Shown: in pieces, positions 9,677-20,880 of the stretch | Position numbering within the stretch: position 1 is the first letter of the stretch | Layout: each line of letters starts with the position of its first letter | From: Triatoma infestans | Lineage: Eukaryota > Arthropoda > Insecta > Hemiptera > Reduviidae | Assembly: GCA_011037195.1 (NCBI GenBank) | Contig: JAAEAF010000660.1 | Location: 62,001 to 126,000 of the forward strand | Reading direction: 5' to 3' | DNA length: 64,000 nt | Notes under the pieces: generated by a model | Databases searched by the model: none | What the model saw: the letters and a program-made list of their open reading frames with translations, nothing else | Told to the model about the DNA's origin: nothing | Translations under genes and position numbers: made by a program

Positions 9677-12600
9677 AAGGAGATAAAAGGGAATAGGGGG
9701 GGTTGTGTACGCTACTTACCGGCGCCTGCTACTGGTTCAATGGTAGGGCTGTTCCAAAAAAAAGAAGAAAAAAAACTTCCGCACAAGGATATCGTGTAAT
9801 TTAATAAAACCAGGTTTTCCAACTTTGCAGTCCCCTCCCTTACAAGTATTTTCTCATTGTAAGATTTCGTTTCTTTATTTTATTTTTCTGTTATTATATT
9901 TCAACCCATAAGTTGTTATATCTACGTAGAGAGAGAGAGAGAGACAGACCTCTTAATGTAGGTGGCAGTGGGATGAGGCTCACCCTCCCTTCTGTCAATC
10001 TAATCTATATAATATATAGAGGCTTTTTTTTGCTGTCGCTGTTATAGGAATATGAGTTTGTGTGGTTTTTATGTGCGAGGTACTTCAAATTTAGTAAATT
10101 GTGTTTTAAACTGTAACGTTAAGTATTTACTTGACGCAGGGTAAGGTGGAGGCAATTAGGTGAGGAGGGGAAGGTTAATACCGGACTAGGTCAGTTGATA
10201 GAGGGGGTATGCCGTTCACAAATTAACTTTATTGAGTTAACTAGGCCTTCTAGCAAGTAACAGAAATTCACTGAGGGCCGCATTATTACAAATATTTACT
10301 AACCAACAAATCATTGAAAGAAAACTCTTCTATGAACCAAAACTATGATTCTGGTGCTCCTATTTCAATAGAAATACAAAATATACTTATAACTAAAGGG
10401 CTCACACACACAGGACTTACAAATAGGTTTACACTGACAGACTTATAGCTAATATTAATATTTTTTTTTATTTACAAGACAGTCAGTTGATAGTTTATTT
10501 AGAGGGTTTGACGCACTGCAGACAGACGGAGGAAGGAGACACCTTGGACGGGCAACGCAGAGTACCTTTTCTCCTCGAAGGGCAAGTTGCATGAAGCAGA
10601 GAGCCTCTTCGGTTGGCTGGACCAAATATTAGGGGTGATTCTCTTCTGTTCAGCTCCGCTGCCTAGTTTACATAAGTGAGTTACATTACATTACATTTTG
10701 AGTTTCACCTCAAAACTAGCGCCTCTCGTTCTCAATTAAGCCATCTAATTGATAAGGGCGCCCTCTAGGCTTAGCCTGACTATTGCTTCCTCTCTACAGC
10801 CACTACTCGCTGCAGCGCCCGCTCTAGCAGTTATTCGCCCCGGACAAAAAGACAAATTGGCGCTCTTTAAGAATATATATATGTTTTCAAGCAAATCTAT
10901 GCATGTTCTAACAGAAGCTGAAGCAGCGCTCTGCTCAAGTGCTAATGCTATTCAGTTTAGAGAAGAATATGCATGTTCAAATAAGTTCAAGCATCGTCCT
11001 ATACAAATTCTGCATTAATTTTTCAATAAAAGTGTAAATATTTTAGCTTTTAGACGTTAACAATTAAATACGCTGCGCACTGTAAATTTCTAGCGAACGA
11101 AAAAATCGGTATGTGAAATTTTCTAATAATTGAGTATTTAACACAACATTTTTCTCACATTTACAGCCAAAATGGCGCCCCGGACAAATGTGCGCTGCTC
11201 GCTGCCCCCTCCAATGAGCCATCTCTTGCCCTCCTCACTCCTCTGTTGTAACACTAATACCCATCATATCGGCATAACTATTATTGTAATTTTATTATAC
11301 CGAATACTCACACTTACATATTCAAGACTTTACGTTTACATACTCGGACGATGCGGCATGTTTCTAGAATAACTGCTTACTTTGTTATGAAGACCAGACT
11401 GATGAAAGATGCAGTTTCTAAAGTGGAATCATGATATGTTTTTGGGATATACCTGTGTTAGAGATTATTGCAGGCAGTATCGTTAATTTCTCCAACTAGG
11501 GACAATGATATCGTTTTATAAACTTGCCTATCACTCTTTGCCTTCTAGTTGAGTGTCTCTGCCTCTATTAGTGGATCAGTCAACTCTGATCAGTCATATA
11601 TTTTAGGCGATAGTTCTGATCCTTCTCACAATGGCCGCTTTATACTCAAGTATGAGTCCAATTACCATTTATAAATCCACATATAAAAGTCAGTTTTTGG
11701 TGCACAATTTTTATGACCAGGACTAGGGTTTTACGATTTAATGTGTACTGAGACAAGAGTAGGACATACCTCAGTCATGTGATTTATACTTCAGGTTTTA
11801 CATATGCACCGCCAGCAGGCAGTATTGTTGAAGCAGGATCCTCAGTTACATTTTTTTTCTAATACCTTGAGATAATTTATCTTATGCTGAATGCTGTCAT
11901 AAATCTCTGGTGCGTAGAATACATCAACTTTAAGCCATGCTTTGGACACCATTTTTCCCACAATTGGCATATCAGGATCATTGCCTTGCTTCCACATAGG
12001 CTCCCACTATCTGAGATCGTGACTGTTGGCATTTGAAGCCTTCGGCCAGTAATTTTTTTTACAGACAATACTGTCCATCACTGCACAGTAAGTCTCCTAA
12101 TAAGAGTCTAAAGGAAGAATTGTAGTACTCGATCCCGGCACATCCGCGAGCTTCTTATTTATTATATATTTTACTTGGTTATTAATAAATTTAATTAATG
12201 ATCGTTAGTAATTTACAGACATCAGACAGAAGATACTTTATTAACAGAAAATCTCATTCTACTCCAAGACAGCACACACTCTGTAATCTTCGACAAAATT
12301 TACAGTCTACTTTAGCACCCAAACAGAAAAAGCTACCAAATAAGTAGGAAGAAAAAAAGAAGTTTCCATAGAAACGAATTTTTAATTTTGTCACTATGAT
12401 TATTTTATTTTCTTATGCGGTGGTCGTAAGAGATTCTCATGCGATGTTGTACTTGAACTTTAAAAAAATTGAAAAATAAAGATAAAATTTTAATTTTTGA
12501 TTAAGAAAACAAAACAAAGGCTGTAAACAATTTGGGAAAAACAAACAAAATTGTGAAAAAATATAAGATAAATCAGAATTTCATAAAATGAAAATGAATT

Positions 12601-12688
12601 GATATAATATGTAAATGAAGACAGAAATTGTAAGTAGTTTTAGCAGCTGTTTCAGAAAAAGAAGTGAAACTGAACTCTTCAAATTACA
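9677..12688. other. Intergenic mosaic of unassigned repeats
   Basis: No gene is supported. A short (GA)n run lies at 9929-9944. The stretch 10500-10860 is richer in G+C than its surroundings and carries CGCCCCGGACAAA, which is repeated at 11174 as GCGCCCCGGACAAA; this may be a shared transposon end. On the - strand, 11870-12070 gives a frame rich in ordinary residues (NDPDMPIVGKMVSKAWLKV in one frame) that I could not assign. It is broken and may be a relic. The 12100-12688 part is AT-rich and ends in a splice-acceptor-like CTTCAAATTACAG at 12689. Confidence 0.4.
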
Positions 12689-12745
12689 GTGTTAGTAACT
12701 CCTTTTTCATTAAGAATCTGTAGTAAAAAGTGCGAGAGTATTGAA

Positions 12746-14980
12746 ATGTCTGAAGATTATATGAGAACTTTTACGGGACAGAATACTTTAGAGTTAATAA
12801 GGACCATTACAGAAGAGAATGTGGACATGTATACGCAAACTTATGCAGAACAGAATTCTCCAGAAGAACAGTTTGGAACTGTATCAGATCAGAAAATATG
12901 GGAAGAACATAATGGACCTTTTATGGGGCGAAACGTTCTGGATGAACTCTTGGAAACATTCTCGGAACAGAACATATTGGAAAGTCAGGACGGAACTTTT
13001 ACTGAAGAGAATTCCGAAAAAGAACAGTTGGAAATTTTCGAAGAGCAGAACATATTAGAAGAAAATGTAGGCTATTTTATGGGACAATATTGTTTCGATG
13101 AACTTATGGCAATTTTCAAAAAAGAGGATTTGTTAGAAGATTATATGGGCGCTTTTACGGGGCAGAACTTTATAGAAGAAAATACGGGACCATTTAGAAA
13201 ACTAAAAACTTTAGAAAAACTTAAGGAAAGTTTCCTGGGACAAAATGGATTTGAAGAACAGAAGGGAACTTTAACAGGCGAGAAAACGTTGCAAGAACTT
13301 AAAATTATGGACCAGGATGTTTTAGAAGAACTCTTGGGAACTTCTAGTGAACGGAACATTCTGGAAGAATATAAGGGAACTTTTATAGAACAAAATTACG
13401 GTTTACCTTTGACAGGACAAAATATGTTGGGCGAGCATAAGGAAAGTTTAGGGCAGAACGTTTTGGAAGAACTCTTGGGAACTTCTACAGCACAGAACAT
13501 ATTGGAAGAAGATAATGGAAGTGTTATGGAACAGAATGTTTTGGATGAACTCTTGGACACTTTCATAGGACAAAACCAAGACTTACTTTTAACAGGACAG
13601 AACATGATGGAAAAACACAAGGGAAATGTTATGGGACAGAATAGTTTGGAAGAACTGTTTGGAACTTTCGAAGAACAGAACATCTTCGAAGGAAATAAGA
13701 GTTTTATGGAACACAATGTTTTGGAAATACATTTGGCTACCTTAACAGGTCAGAATACGTTGGAAGAACATATAGGAACTACTGTAGGACAAAACGTTTT
13801 GGAAGTATCATTGAAAACTTGTAGAGAACTAAACATAGAAGAATATACGGGAACTTTTAAAGAACCAAAGATATTTGAAAAAGACAGTTCCATTTTTCCT
13901 GGACTGAACTTGTTTAAAAGAAATCCAATGGAAACTTCCAAAGAACGAAAAAAATTGAAAGGACCTGAAATAATGTCTAGGAGACAAAACAGATTGAAAA
14001 AGCAAAATATAAAAATTAAAATAAAGAGGTTGTACACATGTAATCATTGCGATTATACGAGTACAAATTCTGTGCATTTGAAAAGACATCTACGTACACA
14101 TACCAAAGAGAAACCATACAAATGTAATCAATGCAATTTCATTAGTGCAACATCTGGAAATTTATATTCACACATGAGAACTCACTCAGGCGAAAACCCT
14201 CATACATGCGGTGAATGTGGTTACAAATGTACGCAATCCGGAAATCTTTCAAGACATAAAAGAATTCACACCGGCGATAAACCATATAAATGCAACGAAT
14301 GTAATTGGCAATTTGCAACATCCTCAATTTTAGATGTACATTTGAGAAAACATACCGACCAAAGGCCATATAAATGCGATGAATGCAATTATGCTAGTAG
14401 AACATCTGGAAATTTGCGAAGACATAAGTTAAAACATACAGGCGAAAAGCCATATGAATGTAAAGAATGTAATAAACGATTTACAACCTCAACAAATTTA
14501 GATGTACACATGAGGACACATACAAATGAAAGACTATTTAAATGTAATATTTGCGATTACAGTTTTAAAACACATGCTTGTTTGAAAGTTCATTTCAGGC
14601 AACACTCTGGTGAAGAACCTTATAAATGTAGTAAATGCAATTTTAGTTGTAAACAACCTGGAAATTTAGAAAAACATTTACGTACTCATTCAGGTGAAAA
14701 ACCATATAAATGTAATGCATGCAATTACAGCAGTACCACATCTGCAAATCTGAAAAGACATCTTTTCAAACATGACAGCGATAAGCCTTTCAAATGTAAT
14801 TTATGTGATTACAGAGTGAAAACAACTGAACATTTAGACAGACACTTAAGGAAACATAGAGGGAAAAAACCATTCTTATGTGATGAATGCGATTATAGTA
14901 GTACACAGACTAGACGATTGAAAGTTCATAAAATTAGAAACCATAATAAACAAATAGAATACAATGCAAATACAAATTGA
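12746..14980 (+). CDS. C2H2 zinc-finger protein with acidic 13-residue-repeat domain
   Basis: Predicted nuclear DNA-binding protein of about 745 residues. The ATG at 12746 is the first in frame; the frame opens further upstream, but a likely splice acceptor (TTACAG) ends at 12689, suggesting a 5' untranslated exon. Residues about 6-415 consist of some 30 diverged copies of a 13-residue acidic unit, best seen as GTFTEQNILEEYK. Many units alternate between an ILEEYK-type and a VLEELL-type ending. A basic stretch with KKQNIKIKIKR follows, then 11 C2H2 fingers (residues about 431-735); the last has an extra residue between its histidines. AATAAA at 15068 can serve as polyadenylation signal. The repeat domain could be a protein-interaction or acidic activating surface, which is inference. 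It has the same strand and finger style as the gene at 2114. Confidence 0.88.
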   Translation: MSEDYMRTFTGQNTLELIRTITEENVDMYTQTYAEQNSPEEQFGTVSDQKIWEEHNGPFMGRNVLDELLETFSEQNILESQDGTFTEENSEKEQLEIFEEQNILEENVGYFMGQYCFDELMAIFKKEDLLEDYMGAFTGQNFIEENTGPFRKLKTLEKLKESFLGQNGFEEQKGTLTGEKTLQELKIMDQDVLEELLGTSSERNILEEYKGTFIEQNYGLPLTGQNMLGEHKESLGQNVLEELLGTSTAQNILEEDNGSVMEQNVLDELLDTFIGQNQDLLLTGQNMMEKHKGNVMGQNSLEELFGTFEEQNIFEGNKSFMEHNVLEIHLATLTGQNTLEEHIGTTVGQNVLEVSLKTCRELNIEEYTGTFKEPKIFEKDSSIFPGLNLFKRNPMETSKERKKLKGPEIMSRRQNRLKKQNIKIKIKRLYTCNHCDYTSTNSVHLKRHLRTHTKEKPYKCNQCNFISATSGNLYSHMRTHSGENPHTCGECGYKCTQSGNLSRHKRIHTGDKPYKCNECNWQFATSSILDVHLRKHTDQRPYKCDECNYASRTSGNLRRHKLKHTGEKPYECKECNKRFTTSTNLDVHMRTHTNERLFKCNICDYSFKTHACLKVHFRQHSGEEPYKCSKCNFSCKQPGNLEKHLRTHSGEKPYKCNACNYSSTTSANLKRHLFKHDSDKPFKCNLCDYRVKTTEHLDRHLRKHRGKKPFLCDECDYSSTQTRRLKVHKIRNHNKQIEYNANTN
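12760..13990 (+). repeat. 39-bp coding minisatellite
   Basis: The first half of the zinc-finger gene is a tandem array of about 30 diverged 39-bp units coding for the acidic 13-residue motif (consensus G-T-F-x-x-Q-N-x-L-E-E-x-x). A higher-order two-unit (78-bp) alternation is visible around 13320-13760. Most units keep full length, and the few short ones change by whole codons, so the reading frame is under constraint. Confidence 0.75.
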
Positions 14981-15780
14981 AATACTTTTGTTTTTTGTTT
15001 AATTGAAATTAGCGTTATAAGTGTTTTCCCATTTATTTGGGACAAAATTAAAATTTCAAAAAAATAGAATAAATCCTTTAGTGAATCAAGTAGTATAACT
15101 TCAAGTGAAGTTTTTCCAATCCTGTTTTAAAAAGCTTATGTACACAAGATTCATAGTAATCCATTCAAATCGGACAATACCCTAAGGAGAAATAGCCTAA
15201 GCTCTTCTGAAGACATCCTATTCTAAACCAAAGATCCTATCTATGTAATCTGTAAACAGTGATGGGCTGTTTCTTCCTTTACCTTGAAAACTCATGAGTA
15301 GGGACCCCCCCCCCATTACATAGGCCCATAACCAGTAAAGGATTCAACCAGATGTCTGAGAGTGGTCCAAGCAAAATGCAACACCATTTCACCATTCGCC
15401 ATGATAAGATACCCAATGATGATACCCATGAGAATAAGAATAGATTTTAGACTGTCGACACTGTGAAACTGAGCTTGTCATAAGCATGAATGCTATATGT
15501 TTGAAAGTTTGACAGACATGGCCTGCCTAATGACACACCAGCAGTAGCTCAGGACCCACCTGTTCCATCCATTTCATCATTCCTCGAGATTCCCATATAA
15601 TCCGGTAACTAAATTTGAAGAAATCTCTTACGGGCTTTTAGAACGTTCTAGTACCAATTTGGGGACGAAACATAAGATCACAGCACTGCAATAATCTTAG
15701 GAAATATATGGAGCCGATTTGTCATTGTAGATTTTGCTTAATCGCTCCGTTTAGCATTGTGGATGGCTAAAAAGAAATTG
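14981..15780. other. Intergenic DNA downstream of the zinc-finger gene
   Basis: Contains the 3' untranslated region of the zinc-finger gene, with AATAAA at 15068, and otherwise nothing recognisable apart from a C run at 15307. Confidence 0.5.
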
Positions 15781-16610
15781 CTTTTCAGTTGGGTGTTGAA
15801 TTGCTTGCGACGACTCTAGTGATATAATTCTTATCCAGCTAGGTTTACGGTAAAGCCGTATTTGACTTTTTGTTTAGATATATCTATGGGTTTTGATAGG
15901 AAGTTACATTCAAACACAGTGCCACTGTACTGAATTTTTTTTTTTTGCAGTTTTCTCGAACTAACACTAACGATTTGTTTAAACTTTGTATGCCTTATAG
16001 ATCTATCACTTTTATTTGATACATATTTTAGAGAAGTTCCTGGTGGAGGGGACATTAGACTTCCCTCTAAAACGTCACGTCAGATTATTTGACGATCTTC
16101 CACCAGCATAATATTAATGTGAATTAAATACGTTATAAAATTCCGAATTTGAAAAAAAACGATTGACCGGAAGTTTGTAAATTCCCTGAACAGCTTTTTA
16201 AGAGGAAGTCAAATTTTCGAAATTGAGTTTTCACCATAAATACATGATTTGATGACCTTAGACTGCGAAAAAAATGTTTTTGGCGGTGTGTTTATGTGTG
16301 AACAAAATACATATCTCAAAATCGAACAATCGCAGAAGCTCAAACTGTTTAGGTACCAACGAATCTGATGCGAAGGTTTCGGGCAAAATCCATCTCTTGG
16401 AACTGATGTTTTTTCTCCAGTTTTTCGCGAATTCCTCGAGTACGATTCCAACGATTTTCTTTAAACTTAGTGTACTATACACAACCTGTTGAATTTCATC
16501 AATTCTTAGCCAATCACTTTTGTTTGAAAAATTTTTCTGGGAAAATTGATTTGGGGGTTTCTGGGGTTCCAGTATTGTATAAAATTTAACTGCAGCTCCA
16601 ACTGGTTAGT
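15781..16610. repeat. Diverged rolling-circle-like repeat fragments
   Basis: Shares the ordered landmarks of the repeat family described at 34501: a GTCAAATTTTCGA/GAGTTTTCACC block (16208), a reduced TGTGTTTATGTGTGAAC microsatellite (16286), a CAGAAG..CAAACT block, GATTTTCTTTAAACTT (16453), then CACTTTTGTTTGAAAAATTT and a GGGAAAATTGATTT block. The 15880-16080 part repeats the second half of the same order. Both terminal motifs are missing. Confidence 0.55.
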
Positions 16611-17300
16611 TGAGACAGTTAGCGCTGTAACACTCAGGTGTGTAGGGTACTTGATATTAATAACAGTCAATTAATAACAAATAGTCACTAAACACAAAAT
16701 ACAAGATAGTATGACCCACAATATAAAACGTAAAGTCTATTCTCCCTGTTTTGTAACTTAACTCTTAGTGAAACTGTAACCTTCCTACTGTTGTCTCACT
16801 GTCAATAATTCCACTATACGTGTACATAATATATAACCTTTACTACATTTTTTTATGACAAGCCCAACTAAACAACCTAAACAACCCTGTGACTGGTGGA
16901 AAGCTTAGGCGATTCCAGTTGTGGGGTTGGAGCCAATCAGAGCGTCCACGCCATAGGGACTGGACAACGTGCTTTGCACGGCCAATCGGCCTCTGGCGGC
17001 AGACTCCTCGATGGGGCTACATAACGTTTACTCTGCATCCGCCGAGGCAACAATTTCACTCACTCTCCATCACAGACACACCAGCGATCTCACGCTGCCC
17101 TGACGAGGCTCATTTCTGGGCCTCTGAAAACAGGTCTTCACTTCAGAGAGTCTATTTGGTCACTGGAGGACCCGGGGCGGACGTGGGGAAGCGACTACAT
17201 GCTGGAGATTCGTCCAGGTACCTGTAGTTGTAGGGAGGAAACACCACATTTACACATATTTCACTAACACTATAGCCTCCCTCAACAAACTATGGAAGCC
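16611..17300. other. Unassigned island with raised G+C
   Basis: The 16890-17230 part is clearly richer in G+C than its flanks and is bordered by AT-rich sequence and a repeated AACCTAAACAACC motif at 16872. Its open frame (16889-17227) resembles no family I know. It may be an undescribed transposon end or an exapted fragment; only the base composition supports calling it separate. Confidence 0.3.
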
Positions 17301-17987
17301 CAACTAAAAGTTTGTAAACATTACAATTTTAGAGAAAATTTCTTACTTCATTTGTATTAATTGCAGAGTGAGTGTTTCACATCAGATTTTTTTTATTAAT
17401 TTTTCCCCTAAATATCCAAAAGATATGAGACCACGTCTGTCTTGTGGTGTATGCATTCAAGATGGGCTCTCTAAGACTAACCCAACCAGCCATCTTAAAT
17501 GAGTGGTAATTTGATTCAACATTGAAATAATTTTAAAAGAAGTTTGGCAATATTTTGAAAAGCTGCGAATATTGAAAAATACAACAAAGTTGCACTTTCA
17601 TGGAACAGAAGATTGGATTTCGATAATGCGTTCATTTATTTGGATCAGAAAGATAATAAGAAAAATGTTTAAATTAAAAGCTTACAATAGTTGTGTAGAG
17701 CCTCATCAAATATAATATCGGCTAGTTACTTATTTTAATGGTGCGAAAGACCCAGTCATCGTTGCACCTTTAAAACACCAACTTATTTTAGAAGAAGAAA
17801 TATACTCTTATTTATCCGGCAGCTTATTTCTGCCTTACAAAATTAAATATGATTGCTAGAAATCAGCTGATAACCAAAGCAAGCATTTCGCTTAATGTTT
17901 ATCTAATTTTTTTCGAATTTCTAAAAGTTTAGAGTGTACAAATTAATAAACATTTATTATAATTTGAAAATTCTATTTGTATAGATA
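17301..17987. other. AT-rich intergenic DNA
   Basis: No gene is supported. A fragment of the rolling-circle-like repeat end (GAGTGAGTGTTTCACATCAG, then a T run) lies at 17367-17395. Composition jumps sharply at about 17985, where the BEL/Pao relic starts. Confidence 0.45.
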
Positions 17988-18614
17988 AAGGATGAACATC
18001 ACCAACAAGCCGTCTGTCGCGCTGCCGCTTCCGCTGGCATTGAGTGGAGGTTTATCCTCCCGGCCAGTCCTCATTTTGGAGGCCTCTGGGAAGCGGCCAT
18101 CAAGTCCGCCAAGCACCACCTCACCCGCGTCGTGGGCGATCAACGGCTCACCTACGAGGAGCTCCTCACCGTGGCCACCGACGTCGAGGCGATCCTGAAC
18201 TCGCGCCCTCTCGTCTGACCCGAACGATCCGGGACCCCTCACGCCCGGCCATTTTCTTGTTTTCCGCCCTCTTACCGCGCCTCCTGAGCGCGATGTTACC
18301 GCCCTCAACATCAATCGCCTGTCTCGGTGGCAACTGACCCAGCGCATCCAACAGGACTTTTGGAAGCGCTGGTGTCAAGAGTATCTTCATACCGTCCAGC
18401 AACGCACCAAGTGGCTTCACCCTGCTTCGGAGGTCGCCCCGGCACCGTCGTCCTGGTTCACCAGGACAATGTTCCGCCGCGCCAATGGCCTTTAGGCCGC
18501 ATCGTCGCCCTCCATCCCGGACGTGACGCCGTCAGTCGTGTCGCCGACGTGCATACCGCCTCCGGCACCATCCGCCGGCCCCTCGCCAAACTTTGTCCGC
18601 TCCCGACCCAGTGA
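17988..18614 (+). pseudogene. BEL/Pao integrase C-terminus relic
   Basis: The 3' end of a BEL/Pao retrotransposon polyprotein in three frames. The first (17988-18215) has PHFGGLWEAAIKSAKHHL and LTYEELLTVATDVEAILNSR, the end of the integrase core with its downstream helix. After a one-base shift at about 18215 come PNDPGPLTPGHFL and the INRLSRWQLTQRI..FWKRW block. After a second shift near 18430 comes the C-terminal DUF5641-like block with QDNVPPRQWPLGRI and the stop at 18612-18614. Everything upstream is missing, so this is a 5'-deleted copy. The G+C content is far above the surroundings, as is usual for some BEL families. The frame breaks rule out function. Confidence 0.85.
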
Positions 18615-18645
18615 GCACTGAAGTCGAGCCTTCAGGGCGGGCGGG

Positions 18646-18773
18646 ATGTTTAGTCATCAGGCGCCTTACCTCTCTCACACGCGCCCGCTTCCGCCCGCCG
18701 TGCGTCCGCGCTAATCCGCTTTTATGTGTGCCTTTAGAAAATAATCTCCTCCGGTCGCTAATGGATTCCTAGA
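18646..18773 (+). mobile_element. BEL/Pao LTR, left part
   Basis: A purine-rich tract (AGGGCGGGCGGGA) sits about 20 bases after the polyprotein stop, and TGTTTAGTCATCAGG follows. This matches the polypurine tract and TG start of a 3' LTR. The LTR is interrupted by the Harbinger-like element that begins near 18774 and appears to resume after 20120. The LTR assignment rests on position and composition, since no second LTR is in the window. Confidence 0.55.
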
Positions 18774-20120
18774 ACCCTGGGACGTATGCATAAAAACATA
18801 GAACATACTATAAGTACAAGCAATAAGTAAAAGCAAATGATATCAGCAAATACTAGCTAGTAATAGCATTTGCTTAAATTGATATGAATAACCTTTTGCT
18901 TGTACTTACTAGAACGTGCTAAACGTTTTTCCAGCATATGCTGACTTCTTAGAATATCCTAACTAGCATTTGTTGGTCTCGCAATGCATGCTGGTTGCCG
19001 GTAAGAGGTTAGGTTTATCTGAAACCGTTGTGTTTTAGTGTTTACAGTATTGTTTTGGTCTTGTGAAGTGCATATTCAGGCTCTACTATGTCAGATATGT
19101 CAGAAACTGATGTAGAAATGCACACGGTTGTAATTTTCTTCTTCCAAATTTTGAAGGCTTCTGTAGGGAGTTAACAGCCAAGGTACAAGCCCGTAGCCTG
19201 AATCACCCAACAGTATTACAGCTCCCGCGTGTTCTCGCAATCTTTCATTCACACGTGAATTCTTAAATATGCGACTGTCATGTACAGAACCAGGCCAGCT
19301 AGCATCAACACTTGTAAAAAATTCGTTTGAATTACAGGTTGCTTGTACATTTATAGAAGCGAAATTTTTTCTGTTTATATATTCATCGCCGTGTAGACGA
19401 GGCTTCAAAATTGGTACATGTGTACAGTCTAGAGCACCGATCACACAAGGAATATTAAAGCGTTGCTGCCATTCGTCTTTAGCTATTGTGATTTCTTGTG
19501 GCCGTGACGGAAATTTTATCCACTGATGTGCTTTTTGAAAAATTTTCTGACTAACGAAATCAATGGTTCTACTTACAGTACTTTGATGCACTCCCGCATC
19601 TTCTCCTATCCCAACTTGGAAACCTGGATCACCAACAAAGCGAAGGAATATCTACATTCGTTCCTTTGATGATAACGCACCACCACCACGTGTCTCGTCA
19701 CTTTCGTCCAAGAAAGTGTTCGAAATTAATTCAACATTTTCTTCATTAAATCTGTACAAATGTTTATATGCACGTACGTCACAATGCCTTCTAGGTTTAT
19801 AGAGTTTCCAGCATCGGATATTTACAATTTGCGCCATTAAATCAAATAGAAGGCAATACTGACTCGTCACAGAACAAACTTCAAGCTACTGAGACTTGGC
19901 TTGGTAAATTTTAAGCAAATGCTTACACTTTACTAGCACATGCTTGGTTTTATTCATGTATAATTCAACATTTGCTGGAAAATTAAGAAAATGCTTGCTA
20001 GTAAGTAAATACTGGTAAGTTAAGTAAGTGCTAGATTATTTTATGCATACTTGTTCCAGAACATGCTTAAAAAAGAGGTAGTAAAAGCATTTGCTAGATT
20101 TTATTCATACGTCCCCCTGT
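18774..20120 (-). mobile_element. Harbinger-like DNA transposon nested in the BEL LTR
   Basis: Terminal inverted repeats are readable: ACCCTGGGACGTATGCATAA at the left and its near-inverse (TTATTCATACGTCCCCCTGT) at the right. Subterminal zones at both ends are full of AGCATTTGCT/AGCAAATGCT-like words, as expected of transposase-binding sites. The interior carries one transposase relic on the - strand. A 3-bp target duplication of the usual TWA kind could not be confirmed. Total length is about 1.35 kb, short for an autonomous Harbinger element, which agrees with the truncated transposase. Confidence 0.7.
19100..19837 (-). pseudogene. HARBI1-like transposase, truncated
   Basis: Read on the - strand from the ATG at 19837 (MAQIVNIRCWKLYKPRRH). 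A nonsense TAG interrupts near 19652, after the SSKERM stretch, and the frame then continues unchanged: VHQSTVSRTIDF (helix-turn-helix-like), then VIGALDCTHVPI with the first catalytic Asp, NVQATCNSNEFFTSVDASWP, GSVHDSRIF with the second, and LLGDSGYGLVPWLLTPY. The part with the third acidic catalytic residue is missing, because the frame ends about 10 residues after the TPY motif. Family: PIF/Harbinger DDE superfamily (DDE_Tnp_4). Non-functional as it stands. It is distinct in sequence from the relics at 6972 and 8718. Confidence 0.85.
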
Positions 20121-20556
20121 TTATGGCCTCACCAAACATCTGCACCTCCTCTCTTCCATCCCTTTTCCTATTTCGCCATCTGGCCACGTTATTATCCCTC
20201 CTTACTTCCTACGGCTCAGCCAACGCCTTTTACTCACTCTCTCTTCTTCTGTCGTCCGCCTAGTCTGTGTGCTCTCAGTGTGTTATACAGTCCGCCTCAT
20301 ATATCTTGTATTTTATTACTTTTGCTATATACGCGCCTATTCGCCCAGCCAACTTTATTCCTGATTCGTCACTGAATAAGAAAAGCACCTATCGCGCCTG
20401 CTTCTTTGAGAAGATTTATTGTTCGCGCTTGGGGGATTCATCGCCATCAGCAGCCTTCTCCGCTTCCGCGGAGTATTCTAACCCCCTTCCTTTTCAACTA
20501 ACATCCTTTTCTTCACACGCGCACATACACACACACATACACCCACACTTATTCTA

Positions 20557-20604
<48 letters not shown>

Positions 20605-20752
20605 CCTCCTTCTTCAGTCCCTCAATTCATCACTCACCGTCAGCTAAGGGTAAGTCTCATTTTCACTTCTTTTGTACCTTTTTTCATTTCAGTCTTTCAC
20701 CCTCCATTCGCCGTGTCGCCTTGGGTGTCTGCCGCGCAGACAATTATACAAT
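20121..20752 (+). mobile_element. Probable continuation of the BEL/Pao LTR
   Basis: Pyrimidine- and C-rich sequence resuming after the Harbinger-like element, with the same composition as 18646-18773. It includes a (CA)n run at 20554-20601 and ends near 20752 (GACAATTATACA) before the AT-rich LINE leader. The right LTR border is a guess based on the CA end and the composition change. Confidence 0.4.
20554..20601. repeat. (CA)n microsatellite
   Basis: A nearly pure CA dinucleotide run inside the presumed LTR. Confidence 0.95.
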
Positions 20753-20880
20753 TCCCAAATAAAGAATAAATAATATATAAATATACATATCAATAATAAA
20801 TACCCCTAGAAATAAAAGAAAGTACCCCTAGTTCAGATAGATTTTACAAGAGAAGGAGAAGTTACGCCTCACCTGAAGAA

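Noticed and set aside
11870..12130. Possible exon on the - strand
   Set aside because: Two frames are needed to read it, no splice borders fit, and no family is recognised. It is mentioned only in the intergenic entry.
12689..12745. Start of the second zinc-finger gene at 12689
   Set aside because: The codon there is GTG and follows a likely splice acceptor. The first in-frame ATG is at 12746.
13141..14369. - strand open frames opposite the 13-residue repeat gene
   Set aside because: Shadows of the repeated coding unit on the + strand; composition is the reverse of the acidic repeat.
18166..18420. - strand frames in the GC-rich BEL region
   Set aside because: High G+C leaves few stops; the + strand holds recognisable BEL/Pao blocks.
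20267..20647. Protein with a long HTHTHT stretch
   Set aside because: It is the translation of the (CA)n microsatellite in the presumed LTR.
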